Under the pieces are notes generated by a model. It ran no database searches. It had not been told where the DNA came from and was given only the letters and a program-made list of their open reading frames with translations. From positions 61,178 to 125,177 of the forward strand of contig NZ_CAJUPR010000008.1 in NCBI RefSeq assembly GCF_910588665.1: DNA of 64,000 nucleotides. The letters are read 5' to 3'. Source of the stretch: an uncultured Brachyspira sp. (lineage in GTDB: Bacteria > Spirochaetota > Brachyspiria > Brachyspirales > Brachyspiraceae). The position numbers were made by a program, and so were the translations under genes. This document shows positions 8,152-18,198 of the stretch, piece after piece (position 1 is the first letter of the stretch; every line of letters begins with the position of its first letter).

Positions 8152-8789
8152 AATCTAACCTTCTTAAGATTAATAAGAGGACAAGAAGCATATAAACTTT
8201 CAATAACATTATGATTAACGGCTGCAGATGCATACTCAAGAACATTTACGCTTACTAAATATTCCGCATCAATGGAAGCCACATATTCCGCCGTATCTTT
8301 AGCCGTAGAAAATATGCAGTTATCAAGAGAAACTCCGACAAAATCAAGTATCAGAGTTTCTTTATTTTCTCTTGCAGCATCAATAAACTCTTTATGCATA
8401 TAGGAAAAGCCTGAATTGCCTTCATCGTCGGCATCAACTCCTTTTTGTACATATATGTAATCTCTTTTTTTTCTAAGACCGTTAACTATGGCAGAGCCGT
8501 AAGTTCTTGCAACACAATGTCTAGGCAGCAAAGTAATAATTTCCTCATCTCCAGTATCCTGATCCATAACTTTTATTTTTGAAAAATTTTTTTTATCATG
8601 AGTTGAAGCAAAAGATATATGATTAGACGGATGCCAATCCTGAGTTGCAATTATGGCATCATATTCTCCGTTCTTTATAAGATCATTTATTATAGATACA
8701 AGTTTGGAAGCTCCTTTTACCGCCATAGGACCGCCTTCCATATAATCATTTTGCATATCTACTATAGTTAATATCTTTATTCTGCTCAT
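8148..8789 (-). CDS. pncA: Nicotinamidase (isochorismatase-fold amidohydrolase)
   Basis: Hydrolyses nicotinamide to nicotinate in the NAD salvage pathway. The 213-residue protein has the catalytic triad of the family: Asp11 (VDMQND), Lys116 (VQKG) and Cys158 (DNCIFSTA). A metal site DWHPSNH (Asp51, His53, His57) and PRHC near 89-92 fit PncA better than other isochorismatase-fold hydrolases. It is coupled to ogt by a 4-bp overlap and follows the HD-domain gene by 24 bp. Confidence in the fold is high and in nicotinamide as substrate good. Confidence 0.85.
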   Translation of the reverse strand: MSRIKILTIVDMQNDYMEGGPMAVKGASKLVSIINDLIKNGEYDAIIATQDWHPSNHISFASTHDKKNFSKIKVMDQDTGDEEIITLLPRHCVARTYGSAIVNGLRKKRDYIYVQKGVDADDEGNSGFSYMHKEFIDAARENKETLILDFVGVSLDNCIFSTAKDTAEYVASIDAEYLVSVNVLEYASAAVNHNVIESLYASCPLINLKKVRL

Positions 8790-8813
8790 AACTTAAATCC
8801 GTAAACATTAATA

Positions 8814-9386
8814 TTATGAAATCTTTTTAAGTCCTATACTTTCCTGTATGGTAATAAGCGCCTTTATTGTTTCTTTTATAAGATAGTCTATATCAACATG
8901 CAGCATATCGGCACCTTTATTTATGATAGTTCTATCAACTTTAGCTGCAAAAGCCTTATCTTTTAATTTTTTCTTAACAGATTTTACTTCCATGTCATCT
9001 AGGCTCTTTGAAGGTCTTACTAAGGCGCATGCTGTAATAAACCCTGCAAGCTCATCAACCGCATATAAAGTTTTTTCCATATTGCTTAAAGGCTCAATAT
9101 CGGTACATATTCCATAGCCATGACTTTGAACGGCTCTTATAAAACTGCTAGGGAGTCCTTCTTTTTCTAATATTTCTTTAACTTTAATGCAATGCTCATC
9201 GGGATATTTTTCATAATCTATATCATGCAGAAATCCTACCATACCCCATTCATCTTCATCTTCTCCGTTTTTTTCAGCAAAATATCTCATAACAGCTTCC
9301 ACCGATAATGCATGCTTAAATAATGAATGTTCTTTATTATATTTTTTAAATAGTTCAACAGCTTTATCTCTTTCTATACTAGCCAT
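8814..9386 (-). CDS. HD-domain protein (predicted phosphohydrolase)
   Basis: The 190-residue protein has the HD superfamily pattern: a histidine at 25 (KHALSVEAVM), the His54-Asp55 pair in GFLHDIDYEKYPDEH, and further helices with SHGYG and TLYAVDELAGFITACAL, where an aspartate follows at the expected distance. HD proteins are metal-dependent phosphohydrolases acting on nucleotides or other phosphates; the substrate here is unknown. AAGGAGG-like purines (GGAGGTTTTTAA) precede the ATG at 9384-9386. It heads the pncA-ogt-GNAT group on the minus strand. Confidence 0.8.
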   Translation of the reverse strand: MASIERDKAVELFKKYNKEHSLFKHALSVEAVMRYFAEKNGEDEDEWGMVGFLHDIDYEKYPDEHCIKVKEILEKEGLPSSFIRAVQSHGYGICTDIEPLSNMEKTLYAVDELAGFITACALVRPSKSLDDMEVKSVKKKLKDKAFAAKVDRTIINKGADMLHVDIDYLIKETIKALITIQESIGLKKIS

Positions 9387-9541
9387 TTAAAAACCTCCAA
9401 GCATTGTTATAAGTATATATTATATTTTTCTATTTTTCAATATTTTTTATTATTATATATTTATAAATATCATAAAAAAGTTATAATAAAAACATATATA
9501 AAAACGATGATTATAAAAATATAACTTTATACGGAAAAAAT

Positions 9542-10822
9542 ATGAAAAAAATCATAATACTAACATTATTCATAAATATTATTACTCTATACTCAGCAGC
9601 AGAAAACGAAAATAAAATGATTAATGCTGTAAAAACAGGAGATATCAGAACTATACAAAATCTATTATCTCAAAATATAAATCCTAATATTAAAGATGAA
9701 AGAGGATACTATCTTATACATATAGCCGCTGAAAATAATCAGGCTTCTTCTATCAATGTACTAAAAAACTCGCCGTATACGGATTTAAATATATTATTGG
9801 AAGATAATGCAGAAATACAAAAAGATAATAAATATATAAATGCTTCATACTGCTCCGCTATGGATATTGCTGCTATTAATAATAATTATGAAAGCGTAAA
9901 ATTACTGATGGATTTAGGAGCATGTATTAATTTTAAAATAAAAGAAAAACCAAGAAGCGAGTTTATAGCATCTCAATATGCAAACTCAAAAATACTTGAG
10001 CTTTATCTGAATAAAAACATATATCTTCTTATGAACAGCGAAGATGTTATATCATTAATAAAATATGCGGCTATAGGAAATAATAAAGAAAATATAAATT
10101 ATTTGGTAAAAAATCTTGGAATAGATGTTGATACAAAAGATACTAATACAATGCTTCATTATGCGGTTGGAAACGGATCCGTTGAAGCGGCATACGAACT
10201 TATAAAATTAGGAGCCGATATTAATAATACAAATGCCGATTTCAAAACATCTTTGCATTATGCAGTAGAAAATAATTCTGATAAATTAATTGAAAGTGTC
10301 AATTTACTTTTATCTAAAAATGCCGATCCTAATATAAAAGATAAAGAAGGAAATACTGCATTGCATTTAGCCGTAATAAATTCAGGCAAATCAAGAAATG
10401 AATATATAGAAGTTATAAATCATATAATAAAATATAATGCCGATGTAAATACATTAAATAATAAAAATCAATCAGCTTTGAATATATCGGTTATTAATAA
10501 TGATAATGAAATATCTGATATTTTAATAAATGCAAAATCAGAATTAAATAATATTCATAACGGATATGCCCCTATTCATACAGCTGTCAAAAATAATAAT
10601 TTATCTTTAGCATCAAATCTGTTAAAAAATGGGGCTTATGTTAATATAAAAGATAAAAACGGATATACGCCGTTATATACGGCAGTAGAAAACGGCAATT
10701 TAGAGATATGCAGAATACTTATAAGAAGCAATGCATTAATAGATATTGATACAGTAAATTTGGCAAAAAAAACAAACAATAAAGAAATAAAAAAATTATT
10801 GGGACTTGAAACTCTGGATTAA
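9542..10822 (+). CDS. Exported ankyrin-repeat protein
   Basis: The 426-residue protein has a Sec signal peptide (MKKIIILTLFINIITLYSA, about 18-19 residues) followed by about ten ankyrin repeats from residue 25 to the end; TALHLAV, GADPNIKDKEGNT-type turns and NGADINN-like hairpins recur about every 33-35 residues. Ankyrin solenoids mediate protein binding; the partner is unknown, and the signal places it in the periplasm or outside. It reads opposite to the old-yellow-enzyme gene downstream and the HD gene upstream. It is one of five ankyrin proteins in this window and is not closely co-linear with the pair at 12-15 kb. Confidence 0.9.
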   Translation: MKKIIILTLFINIITLYSAAENENKMINAVKTGDIRTIQNLLSQNINPNIKDERGYYLIHIAAENNQASSINVLKNSPYTDLNILLEDNAEIQKDNKYINASYCSAMDIAAINNNYESVKLLMDLGACINFKIKEKPRSEFIASQYANSKILELYLNKNIYLLMNSEDVISLIKYAAIGNNKENINYLVKNLGIDVDTKDTNTMLHYAVGNGSVEAAYELIKLGADINNTNADFKTSLHYAVENNSDKLIESVNLLLSKNADPNIKDKEGNTALHLAVINSGKSRNEYIEVINHIIKYNADVNTLNNKNQSALNISVINNDNEISDILINAKSELNNIHNGYAPIHTAVKNNNLSLASNLLKNGAYVNIKDKNGYTPLYTAVENGNLEICRILIRSNALIDIDTVNLAKKTNNKEIKKLLGLETLD

Positions 10823-10877
10823 TAATTACAGTATTTAAGTTTTATTATAAATTATTTTTTTAATTTATATAAGCAAA

Positions 10878-10905
10878 AAGCCTGATTTATATCAGGCTTA
10901 ATACT
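10878..10905 (-). terminator. Intrinsic terminator of the OYE-type oxidoreductase gene
   Basis: AAGCCTGAT (10878-10886) pairs with ATCAGGCTT (10891-10899) around a TTAT loop. On the minus strand the stem is followed by TTTTTGC, a U tract, so it terminates transcripts from the oxidoreductase gene at 10925-11959. Facing the ankyrin gene from the left, it could also work weakly in the other direction. Confidence 0.75.
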
Positions 10906-10924
10906 TCAATTAAAAAATATTCAA

Positions 10925-11959
10925 TTATCTTTTAGCCATTTCATACTGCTTAGGAAACGGAATATCTATTCCTAAAGTCCTAGAAGCCTGTAATGCCCAA
11001 TAAGGATTTCTTAATAGTTCTCTTCCGATATAAACTGCATCGGCGGCTCCGTTTCTAACTATCATATTAGCCATTTTAGGATCCGTTAAAAGCCCTCCTC
11101 CTATGCATGGAACCTTCATATATTGTTTTAATTCTCTGCAGAAAGGTATTTGATATCCTTCATAAGGAATAATTTTACCGTCGGCAGTAACAGCGCCTGT
11201 GCTGACATTAATAGAATCAAATAATCCCTCTTCTTCCAACGGTTTTAACATAAATACAAAATCTTTTACTGTGTTTCCGCCTTCTTTCCAATCATAAGAT
11301 GATATTCTTATTTGTATAGGATAATCTTTTCCTAAAGCTTTTTTTCCTTGTCTCAAAATCTCTTCTAAAATTTTAGCTCTGTTTTTTCCGTATTCATCTG
11401 TTCTTTTATTTGATAAAGGAGATAAGAATGTTGAAATTAAATAGCCATGAGCGGCATGCACTTCTACCATATCAAAACCAGCTTTTTTGGCTCTTACAAA
11501 AGCTTTTACAAATGCATCAATAACTTTATCAATATCATCTTTAGTCATTTCAACAGGAGTTCTGTATTTGTCATTAAATGCTTCAGCTGTAGGTGCATAA
11601 ATTTTATCAGTCTTTAAAGATTCGCATTTTCTGCCGCCATGATTAATCTGTATTCCTGCAGAGGCTCCGTTATCTTTAATAATTTTTGCTAATTTAGATA
11701 AGCCGTCAATATATTTATCGTCCCATATACCTAAATCATTGTCTGTAATGGAACTTACATAAGGAAGCACACCTGTAGCCTCAACAATAATTAATCCCGT
11801 TCCTCCTATGGCTCTTGCAGCATAATGCTGCAGGTACCAGTCATTAACAAATCCGTCTTCAGCGCTGTACATACACATCGGCGGCATTACCACACGGTTT
11901 TTTATTTCAATACTTCCTATTTTTAAAGGCGAAAAAAGATTGCTTTTTTCCTGCTTCAT
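10925..11959 (-). CDS. NADH:flavin oxidoreductase, old yellow enzyme family (YqjM-like)
   Basis: FMN-dependent ene-reductase of 344 residues with the TIM-barrel layout of the thermophilic-like OYE subclass. MPPMCMYS (25-32) carries Cys29 and Tyr31, equivalent to the Cys and Tyr that tune FMN in B. subtilis YqjM. HAAH at 168-171 holds the two histidines that bind the substrate carbonyl, followed by GYLISTFLSPLSNKRTDEYG, a family signature. Such enzymes reduce activated C=C bonds of enals, enones and nitro-compounds with NAD(P)H. It is a single-gene transcript with its own terminator and no multi-domain (2,4-dienoyl-CoA reductase) extension. Confidence 0.9.
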   Translation of the reverse strand: MKQEKSNLFSPLKIGSIEIKNRVVMPPMCMYSAEDGFVNDWYLQHYAARAIGGTGLIIVEATGVLPYVSSITDNDLGIWDDKYIDGLSKLAKIIKDNGASAGIQINHGGRKCESLKTDKIYAPTAEAFNDKYRTPVEMTKDDIDKVIDAFVKAFVRAKKAGFDMVEVHAAHGYLISTFLSPLSNKRTDEYGKNRAKILEEILRQGKKALGKDYPIQIRISSYDWKEGGNTVKDFVFMLKPLEEEGLFDSINVSTGAVTADGKIIPYEGYQIPFCRELKQYMKVPCIGGGLLTDPKMANMIVRNGAADAVYIGRELLRNPYWALQASRTLGIDIPFPKQYEMAKR

Positions 11960-12082
11960 AAAATAACTCCTAAATATCTTATATAATAATATAGCAATAT
12001 ATTATATACCAATTTTAAATAATTTCAATTTCACATAAATTATATATACTATATAATTTATGCAAGCAGCATAATTATATTA

Positions 12083-13795
12083 TTATCTGTCATCGTATTG
12101 CAGATTATTAAAATTAGTCTGAGTCTCATAAATATAATTTGTATCAAAACTATTGTGATAAAAATCAGTATGCATATTATTATTTGTATTATTTCTTATA
12201 ATACTTTCTATGCTGCCTATAGATTCATCAATATTTCCTATGTACATTAAATCGGAAGCTGTTTTTCCGTCATAATTTCTTATAGTATAATCAGCACCTT
12301 TTAAAAGTAAAAATCTGTATGTACTGCCGTTATTATTTTTTGCAGCTTCATGCAAAGGAGTATCTCCGTTAATATTCTGAATATTTATATTAATAGGAGT
12401 TCTGCTTATAAGAGCTATTAAAGAATTAGTGTTTCCTATAGCCGCCGCTTTATGCAAAGGGGTATTTCCATATATATCTACAACTCTGTATGAATTGCTT
12501 CCGTAATTTAAAATAGTATTAACGGTTTCTGCATTTCCGTATTTTGCCGCATACATTAAAGCATTATCTCCTATAGCATCTTTTTTATATATATCTGCTC
12601 TGTATTTTAAAAGAGTATTTATAATATTGGTATTTCCTTCAAATATTGCATACTGCAAAGGGCTTGCATTGTATATATATGCATTTCCTGCGAACTCTAT
12701 TTCCCTATCCCTTAAATCAGCATAAACTTCATTTGATTTTATATAAGAAGTTTCTATATTGATTATATTTGTATTATTCATTCTATAGCTTAAAAGCTCA
12801 TAAACCATGTCTTCTTTATTAAGAGATATGGCATATATAAGCGGAGTAGCTGCCTCATCAAAAGGAGCATTCATATTAAAATTAGAATACATAATTATAT
12901 TTCTTAAGGCATTGGTATCGCTGTTATAAATAGCCCTTAAAATAGACATATTTTCATCATAAGAATTTATATTATTATTTTCTGCATTATCAGTATTACT
13001 GTCTGAATTATCCGAATCAATATTGGATAAAACATATTCGGGGCTAATTCCGTAATTATCCGCTATATCTTTATCAGCGCCAAGTTTAATAAGCAGATTA
13101 TAGGCATCGTTTTTTTGATGATATGCCGCATGATATAATGCTGTGCATCCGTCAGAATCTCTGTTATTAATATCCATATCAACATTTTTAATAAGAAAAT
13201 TAATAGTATTCAAATTATTGAAAATAGCAGCATAATGAAGTCCGTTGATATTATTAGCGTATATTTTATCATAAACCAAATCTCTGTCTTTTACAAGAAG
13301 CATTCTTATAATATTTCCGTTTCCAAAAGCACAGGCATATAAAAATGCTCCTACTCCGTCATTATCTTCGGCTTTAATATCAGCGTTCTTATCAATAAGC
13401 TGCCTAACTATTTTAGCATTGCCTTTAAATATTGCATACATTAAAGGAGTAGCTCCTCCTATATTAATATTATCAATAACATCGGATACGCTGTTTTCAG
13501 GATAACATACATAAAAATTGTCAGGAAGCTTATACTCTATATTAACATCGCTGTACTCAAGCAATACTTTTACAGCTCTTTCATTGCCGCATTCAACGGC
13601 ATATAAAAGCGGCGTAAATCCTATTTCATTTACGGCATTTAAATCCATTTTATATCTTAAAAGATTTTTTAAATGAGATTCATATTTATTTTCTTTTATA
13701 GCGTCAAATAATTCCTGCTCCTTTGAAGTAAGAGCAAATATATTAATACTGAAATTAATAATCAATATACTTACAAATAATATTTTTTTCATCAT
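12083..13795 (-). CDS. Exported ankyrin-repeat protein (tandem paralogue A)
   Basis: The 570-residue protein has a signal peptide (about residues 1-21, ending INIFA) and about 13 ankyrin repeats from residue 25 to 520, with an Asn-rich C-terminal tail. Residues about 28-240 form a module also seen twice in the neighbour at 13858-15186: LLYAVECGN, then a loop LPDNF...NIGGATPLMYAIFKGN, then DGVGAFLYACAFGN, NGLHYAAIFNNL, DGCTALYHAA and LGADKDI. An Asn/Asp/Ser-rich spacer (about 268-285) separates this from the second half. It lies 62 bp downstream of the paralogue on the same strand. The partner is unknown; periplasmic or surface location is inferred from the signal peptide. Confidence 0.9.
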   Translation of the reverse strand: MMKKILFVSILIINFSINIFALTSKEQELFDAIKENKYESHLKNLLRYKMDLNAVNEIGFTPLLYAVECGNERAVKVLLEYSDVNIEYKLPDNFYVCYPENSVSDVIDNINIGGATPLMYAIFKGNAKIVRQLIDKNADIKAEDNDGVGAFLYACAFGNGNIIRMLLVKDRDLVYDKIYANNINGLHYAAIFNNLNTINFLIKNVDMDINNRDSDGCTALYHAAYHQKNDAYNLLIKLGADKDIADNYGISPEYVLSNIDSDNSDSNTDNAENNNINSYDENMSILRAIYNSDTNALRNIIMYSNFNMNAPFDEAATPLIYAISLNKEDMVYELLSYRMNNTNIINIETSYIKSNEVYADLRDREIEFAGNAYIYNASPLQYAIFEGNTNIINTLLKYRADIYKKDAIGDNALMYAAKYGNAETVNTILNYGSNSYRVVDIYGNTPLHKAAAIGNTNSLIALISRTPININIQNINGDTPLHEAAKNNNGSTYRFLLLKGADYTIRNYDGKTASDLMYIGNIDESIGSIESIIRNNTNNNMHTDFYHNSFDTNYIYETQTNFNNLQYDDR

Positions 13796-13857
13796 AAAAA
13801 CATTTTCTCAGGTACAACAGCAGCATTATATAATAATATTTCATTTATAACAATATT

Positions 13858-15186
13858 TTATTTCAAAATATCCGAAGGTTTTAATCCCTCATTGCTTTTT
13901 ATATCATTATCAGCTCCAAGTCTTAAAAGCAAATTATATGCCTCTTTTTTATCATTGGCTGCGGCATAATAAAGAGCAGTCCAGCCGTCATTATCCTGAG
14001 CATTTATATCTGCTTTTAACTGACTTACCAAATATTTAATATTTTCTATATTATCATAAACCACAGCCATATGAAGAGGCGTAGCATTATTTTTAGTTTT
14101 TGTATTTAAAAGACTTTCATTTTTAGATAAAATACTTCTCAGCATAGAACTGTTTCCAAAAGCGGATGCATATAAAAAAGTGCTCCAGCCCTCTTCATCA
14201 ACAGCATTAACATCTGCACCCTTTTTTATAAGCATATCTACTATTTTACTGTTTCCTCCGCTTTTAAATATCGCATAAATAAGAGGCGTAGCTTTTCCTA
14301 TATAAACCGCATCGGAAGAGTCATCTCCCAAATGAGTAAAATATCCGTCAGGCAATGTCTGCTCCAAATCTATACTATTGTTTGCAAGCAAAACATTAAT
14401 AGAATTTATGCTGCTGTTTTTTATAGCTAAATGCAAAGCGCTTAATCCGTATCCGTCCTTAGCATTAATATCCGCCCCCCTATTAATAAGAGATCTGATG
14501 CTTCTGTAATCATCTTCCGTTACGGCTTTAAATAGTTTTGCATCAATATAGTTAATTTCATTATCTTCTTTTTCAATTTTCTGCGTCAATACGGTTTCAG
14601 GAAGAATATTATTATTGTCTCCTATATTTTTATCGGCTCCCAATATTAAAAGCAAATCATAAGCCTCTATGCTTTTTGAATTAGCGGCATGATAAAGGGC
14701 AGTCCAGCCGTCTATATCTCTGGCATTAATATCTATATTTGAATTCGTAAATAAATAATTTATAATTTCCGTATTATTATAACAGCCTGCTATATGAAGA
14801 GGCGTAACATTAAACTCTGTTTTACTTTCAATTAAAGCTCTGTCTTTCTCGGCAAGCAGAGACATAGTACATAAATCGGAAAAGGCTGCTGCATACATTG
14901 CGCTATTCCAAGTTTTAAAATCTTGGCTTGCGAGACTTGCTCCATTTTCTATTAAAATCTTTGTAATATCTCTTGTATTTTTATATATGGAATAAAGCAA
15001 AGGAGTAGCCCCTCCTAAATTATTAGAATAATCATTGGGAAGCTTTGTATTAATATCAAAATCTCCTCTCATTATAAGTTCTTTTATATATTCTGCATCA
15101 TTATTATCTATAGCTTCATAAAAACTATAATCATATCCGTAAACAGATAAATAAAATAAAACAATTACAGCAAAAACTTTCTTCAT
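13858..15186 (-). CDS. Exported ankyrin-repeat protein (tandem paralogue B, internally duplicated)
   Basis: The 442-residue protein starts with a signal peptide (MKKVFAVIVLFYLSVYG, about 17 residues) and consists almost entirely of ankyrin repeats. The first half (about 20-205) and second half (about 215-440) repeat the same order of motifs, including GGATPLLYSIYKN / GKATPLIYAIFKS, NVTPLHIAGCYNN / NATPLHMAVVYDN, DGWTALYHAANSK / DGWTALYYAANDK and LGADKNIGDNN / LGADNDIKSNE, so the gene arose by an internal duplication of a five-repeat block. The same block opens the neighbouring paralogue. Binding partner unknown. No other domain is visible. Confidence 0.9.
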   Translation of the reverse strand: MKKVFAVIVLFYLSVYGYDYSFYEAIDNNDAEYIKELIMRGDFDINTKLPNDYSNNLGGATPLLYSIYKNTRDITKILIENGASLASQDFKTWNSAMYAAAFSDLCTMSLLAEKDRALIESKTEFNVTPLHIAGCYNNTEIINYLFTNSNIDINARDIDGWTALYHAANSKSIEAYDLLLILGADKNIGDNNNILPETVLTQKIEKEDNEINYIDAKLFKAVTEDDYRSIRSLINRGADINAKDGYGLSALHLAIKNSSINSINVLLANNSIDLEQTLPDGYFTHLGDDSSDAVYIGKATPLIYAIFKSGGNSKIVDMLIKKGADVNAVDEEGWSTFLYASAFGNSSMLRSILSKNESLLNTKTKNNATPLHMAVVYDNIENIKYLVSQLKADINAQDNDGWTALYYAAANDKKEAYNLLLRLGADNDIKSNEGLKPSDILK

Positions 15187-15270
15187 AAATAAACGACTCT
15201 CAATTATTATAATCTATTATAAACTATAATAAACAATTTACAATAAAGTAAAAAACAGCAGAATATATAA

Positions 15271-18168
15271 TTATTTTGCAGCGCTGTCGCGTAAATCATT
15301 AATGGTACTGTTAAGATCATATTCTTTTTTAGGCAATCCGACTGTAGGAAAGTCTGTAAGAGTAAACTCAATCCAAAACTCCTTATTCCAATAAATACCT
15401 TTAACGGAACCTGAAGTTATATCCGAAGGAAGCGTAGAAGGTCTTACCGCAAAAGTAGCCTGAATCTGCCAGCCGTCTAATTCATGCCAAACGCTTGCCT
15501 CTATAGAATCTAACTTAAATAAACTTTCTATTCTTTTTTCAGCATCAGAAAAATTAAATGAATTAATAATATCCCAAAAAGGATTAACCCAAAATTCATT
15601 TTCTTTTTCAGAGTAAGATTTTATATATCTATAGGTCTTTTCATTTGCACTGGTAGTTGATATTCTGAATTTCCATTGATCTAAAACCTGAAGTTCTATT
15701 CCGAAAGTGAATGCCGCTCTGTTATATCTATAGTTAATGAAATCATGCGTAAAAGAAAAACCAAAGTACAAATTAAAATCATTAATTATGCCGTCAAAAA
15801 ACGGTTTTTTATTATTTTTTATTAAAATCCAATCCGTAATTTTTCCTAATGGTATAGGAAAATGAAAATATGAGTTTATGCGGTTAATAGTTAAATTTGT
15901 TCCCAATAAATTTCTTGATATGTCATAGGATATATAAGAGTGATTATATAAAAGTCTTACCGAAGCACCAGCTTCTGTGGTAAGCATTTTATTAGTTGAA
16001 AATTCACTGCGGTATGATTTAGTTTCCGCATTATATACAGGAATAAAATCGTAGCCTGTTGTTATGAATGTCTCCATATTAATATTTAAATCAGGCAGAT
16101 AAAATAAACTGTATCCAGTTCCTCCCATAGAAAATCTAGTAGTAAAATTATGATTATTGAACTCTCCGAACTGGCTCCCTAAATAATCCGTATCAATATA
16201 CTTTTCTTTAAATCTGTAGCTCAGATTATAAACCGTATTCCATCTGATAGTAGGTTCAAAATATTTAGTAAAATTATATGGAAGAATACTGTAAGGCAGA
16301 AACATAGAAAAACTCATTCCCGTACCTAAACCTAAATATGTATTATCTTTATCATAAATTAAATCCTCAGCAGTAGGAGATATGCTGTTCTGATATGAAT
16401 ATTCAATATTAACATTAGGCACAAATCTTAAAAATTCATTTGTAAAACTTCTTGATAAATCGCCGTATAAGTTCAGATAATCTCTTTCCGCAAGCTTATC
16501 GTTTAACTGAGTATTAAGCATAGGATTATCATAAAAGGCTATTCCTTCAGAAGTTTTATAATTTATAGTATGATTATAATCGGCTTTTAAATTATAGTTG
16601 ATATTAACATTCGGAAAATAATACGATGTTTCATCTCCAAGCACAGAACTGTAGCTAGCTTCAATGGAGGGAAGAACAAGTTTATTAGGCTTAGGCATAT
16701 AGTAGTTAAAATTAGTATTATTATCCACAGATATATTTCTCACCGCTTCCAAATTCCACTGCGCCCCTGCTTTTAAATTAACACCATATATATTATTATT
16801 AATATATATAGAGTTTTCAATATAACTTTCAGGATATGAATCTCCTATATCGCTTAAATTTCCTGTAATTGATGTAAAAAAAGTGAGTATGTCAAAACGC
16901 CCTCTCTGATTATAATAATCGGATCTGAAATATAAATCGCTATTTAAATTAAGCCTTCCTGTAATATAGCTACTGATATTCTCACTGCTGTATAATTGAA
17001 TTGTATGATCATATTGAAACTTATATCTGGGTACAAACTTTCCGCCTTTGCCCGAACCGAAATAGTTAACATATCTTGTACCGTATCCTATACTTGAGGC
17101 AATATAAGAATCAAAAAGATAATACTGTCTTCCCAAAGCAAACATAGCATCTAATGCTAAATTCTGATACTGACTCGTATATCTGATTTCATCGCCTATC
17201 AAAAAACCAAGTTTTTGATAAGCATCAAATCTTATTTTATGCTGAACGCCGTATATATCAAATATTTTATAATTTTGTATATAAACGCCTTCTCTTAATG
17301 AAGTGCCGAAAGCCGATATAATACCTGTTCCGAAGTTGTTTTGCACAAATAATGGAAAATAAAATATTGGCTGTCTTCCCACCCTATATATGCTATTGAA
17401 AATCATCATTTTTTTGCTGTCCCAAAGATAGGCTCTGCTTGTAAGAAAATCATGGGCTATAGGTGTAAGCCTTGAAAAACTTACGCTGCTGTTTTCAGCA
17501 AAAAAATCCTGATCATTAAATTTTATTATGCGCCCTTCAACCGTAAAGCTCATAAATTTAGTACCGCCTCCAAATAGGATTCCTTTCTTATTCTCCCTAT
17601 TAAACATGAACCATTCGCCGTTAAGAGTGCTTTCTCCTGCTTTTACTATTAAATTTCCTGAGGCAAAAACTTCTCCCGTTTTCAGACTATAAACAACTCT
17701 ATCGGCTATTAATGTATTATTATATATTTTCATAGTAACATTTCCGTAAAGAGATATAAGCTCCTCCTGAGCATCTTCTATCTCATATCTTTCTGCAAAA
17801 TCCGCTCCTATAAGCTCCACCTGTGCGCCGCCTCTGTTTATAGTTGTTCTTGCTATCTCTCTTATTTTATCATTATCCGATACAACTTCCTGCTTTATAT
17901 TAACTTGTCTTTCAATAATTCTTGCCCTTAAAGAAGATTCTGTATCATAAGGATAAATTTCTATATTATTGACTCTTGCATACTCCCTGAGAATATGATA
18001 AGGAGTAAAATTTACTAAATTGATAAATGAAATTGGGTTTCTTCTGGCATCAAATCTGTTTATCTGCATTATAGCGCTTTCACCAGCGGAATTATCTGCA
18101 TTTGTTTCCTGCGCATACAGACATACATTAAACATTAATGTAGATAAAAGCAAAATTAAGATCCGCAT
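15271..18168 (-). CDS. lptD: LptD/OstA-like outer-membrane lipooligosaccharide assembly protein
   Basis: The 965-residue protein has a signal peptide (ending NVCLYA near 19), an OstA/LptA-like periplasmic domain (about 112-225: VELIGADFAERY, LYGNVTMKIYNNTLIADRVVY, GEVFASGNLIVKAG) and a long beta-barrel region rich in Tyr/Asn strands. This is the layout of LptD, which inserts LPS into the outer leaflet. Conserved cysteines of proteobacterial LptD are absent from the mature part, as expected for distant homologues. The heptose genes elsewhere in the window are consistent with a glycolipid needing such a protein. It follows tyrS by 30 bp and could be co-transcribed. The symbol is by domain layout. 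Confidence 0.78.
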   Translation of the reverse strand: MRILILLLSTLMFNVCLYAQETNADNSAGESAIMQINRFDARRNPISFINLVNFTPYHILREYARVNNIEIYPYDTESSLRARIIERQVNIKQEVVSDNDKIREIARTTINRGGAQVELIGADFAERYEIEDAQEELISLYGNVTMKIYNNTLIADRVVYSLKTGEVFASGNLIVKAGESTLNGEWFMFNRENKKGILFGGGTKFMSFTVEGRIIKFNDQDFFAENSSVSFSRLTPIAHDFLTSRAYLWDSKKMMIFNSIYRVGRQPIFYFPLFVQNNFGTGIISAFGTSLREGVYIQNYKIFDIYGVQHKIRFDAYQKLGFLIGDEIRYTSQYQNLALDAMFALGRQYYLFDSYIASSIGYGTRYVNYFGSGKGGKFVPRYKFQYDHTIQLYSSENISSYITGRLNLNSDLYFRSDYYNQRGRFDILTFFTSITGNLSDIGDSYPESYIENSIYINNNIYGVNLKAGAQWNLEAVRNISVDNNTNFNYYMPKPNKLVLPSIEASYSSVLGDETSYYFPNVNINYNLKADYNHTINYKTSEGIAFYDNPMLNTQLNDKLAERDYLNLYGDLSRSFTNEFLRFVPNVNIEYSYQNSISPTAEDLIYDKDNTYLGLGTGMSFSMFLPYSILPYNFTKYFEPTIRWNTVYNLSYRFKEKYIDTDYLGSQFGEFNNHNFTTRFSMGGTGYSLFYLPDLNINMETFITTGYDFIPVYNAETKSYRSEFSTNKMLTTEAGASVRLLYNHSYISYDISRNLLGTNLTINRINSYFHFPIPLGKITDWILIKNNKKPFFDGIINDFNLYFGFSFTHDFINYRYNRAAFTFGIELQVLDQWKFRISTTSANEKTYRYIKSYSEKENEFWVNPFWDIINSFNFSDAEKRIESLFKLDSIEASVWHELDGWQIQATFAVRPSTLPSDITSGSVKGIYWNKEFWIEFTLTDFPTVGLPKKEYDLNSTINDLRDSAAK

Positions 18169-18198
18169 TACTTCCTCTAAAACTCAATCATAACTTTT

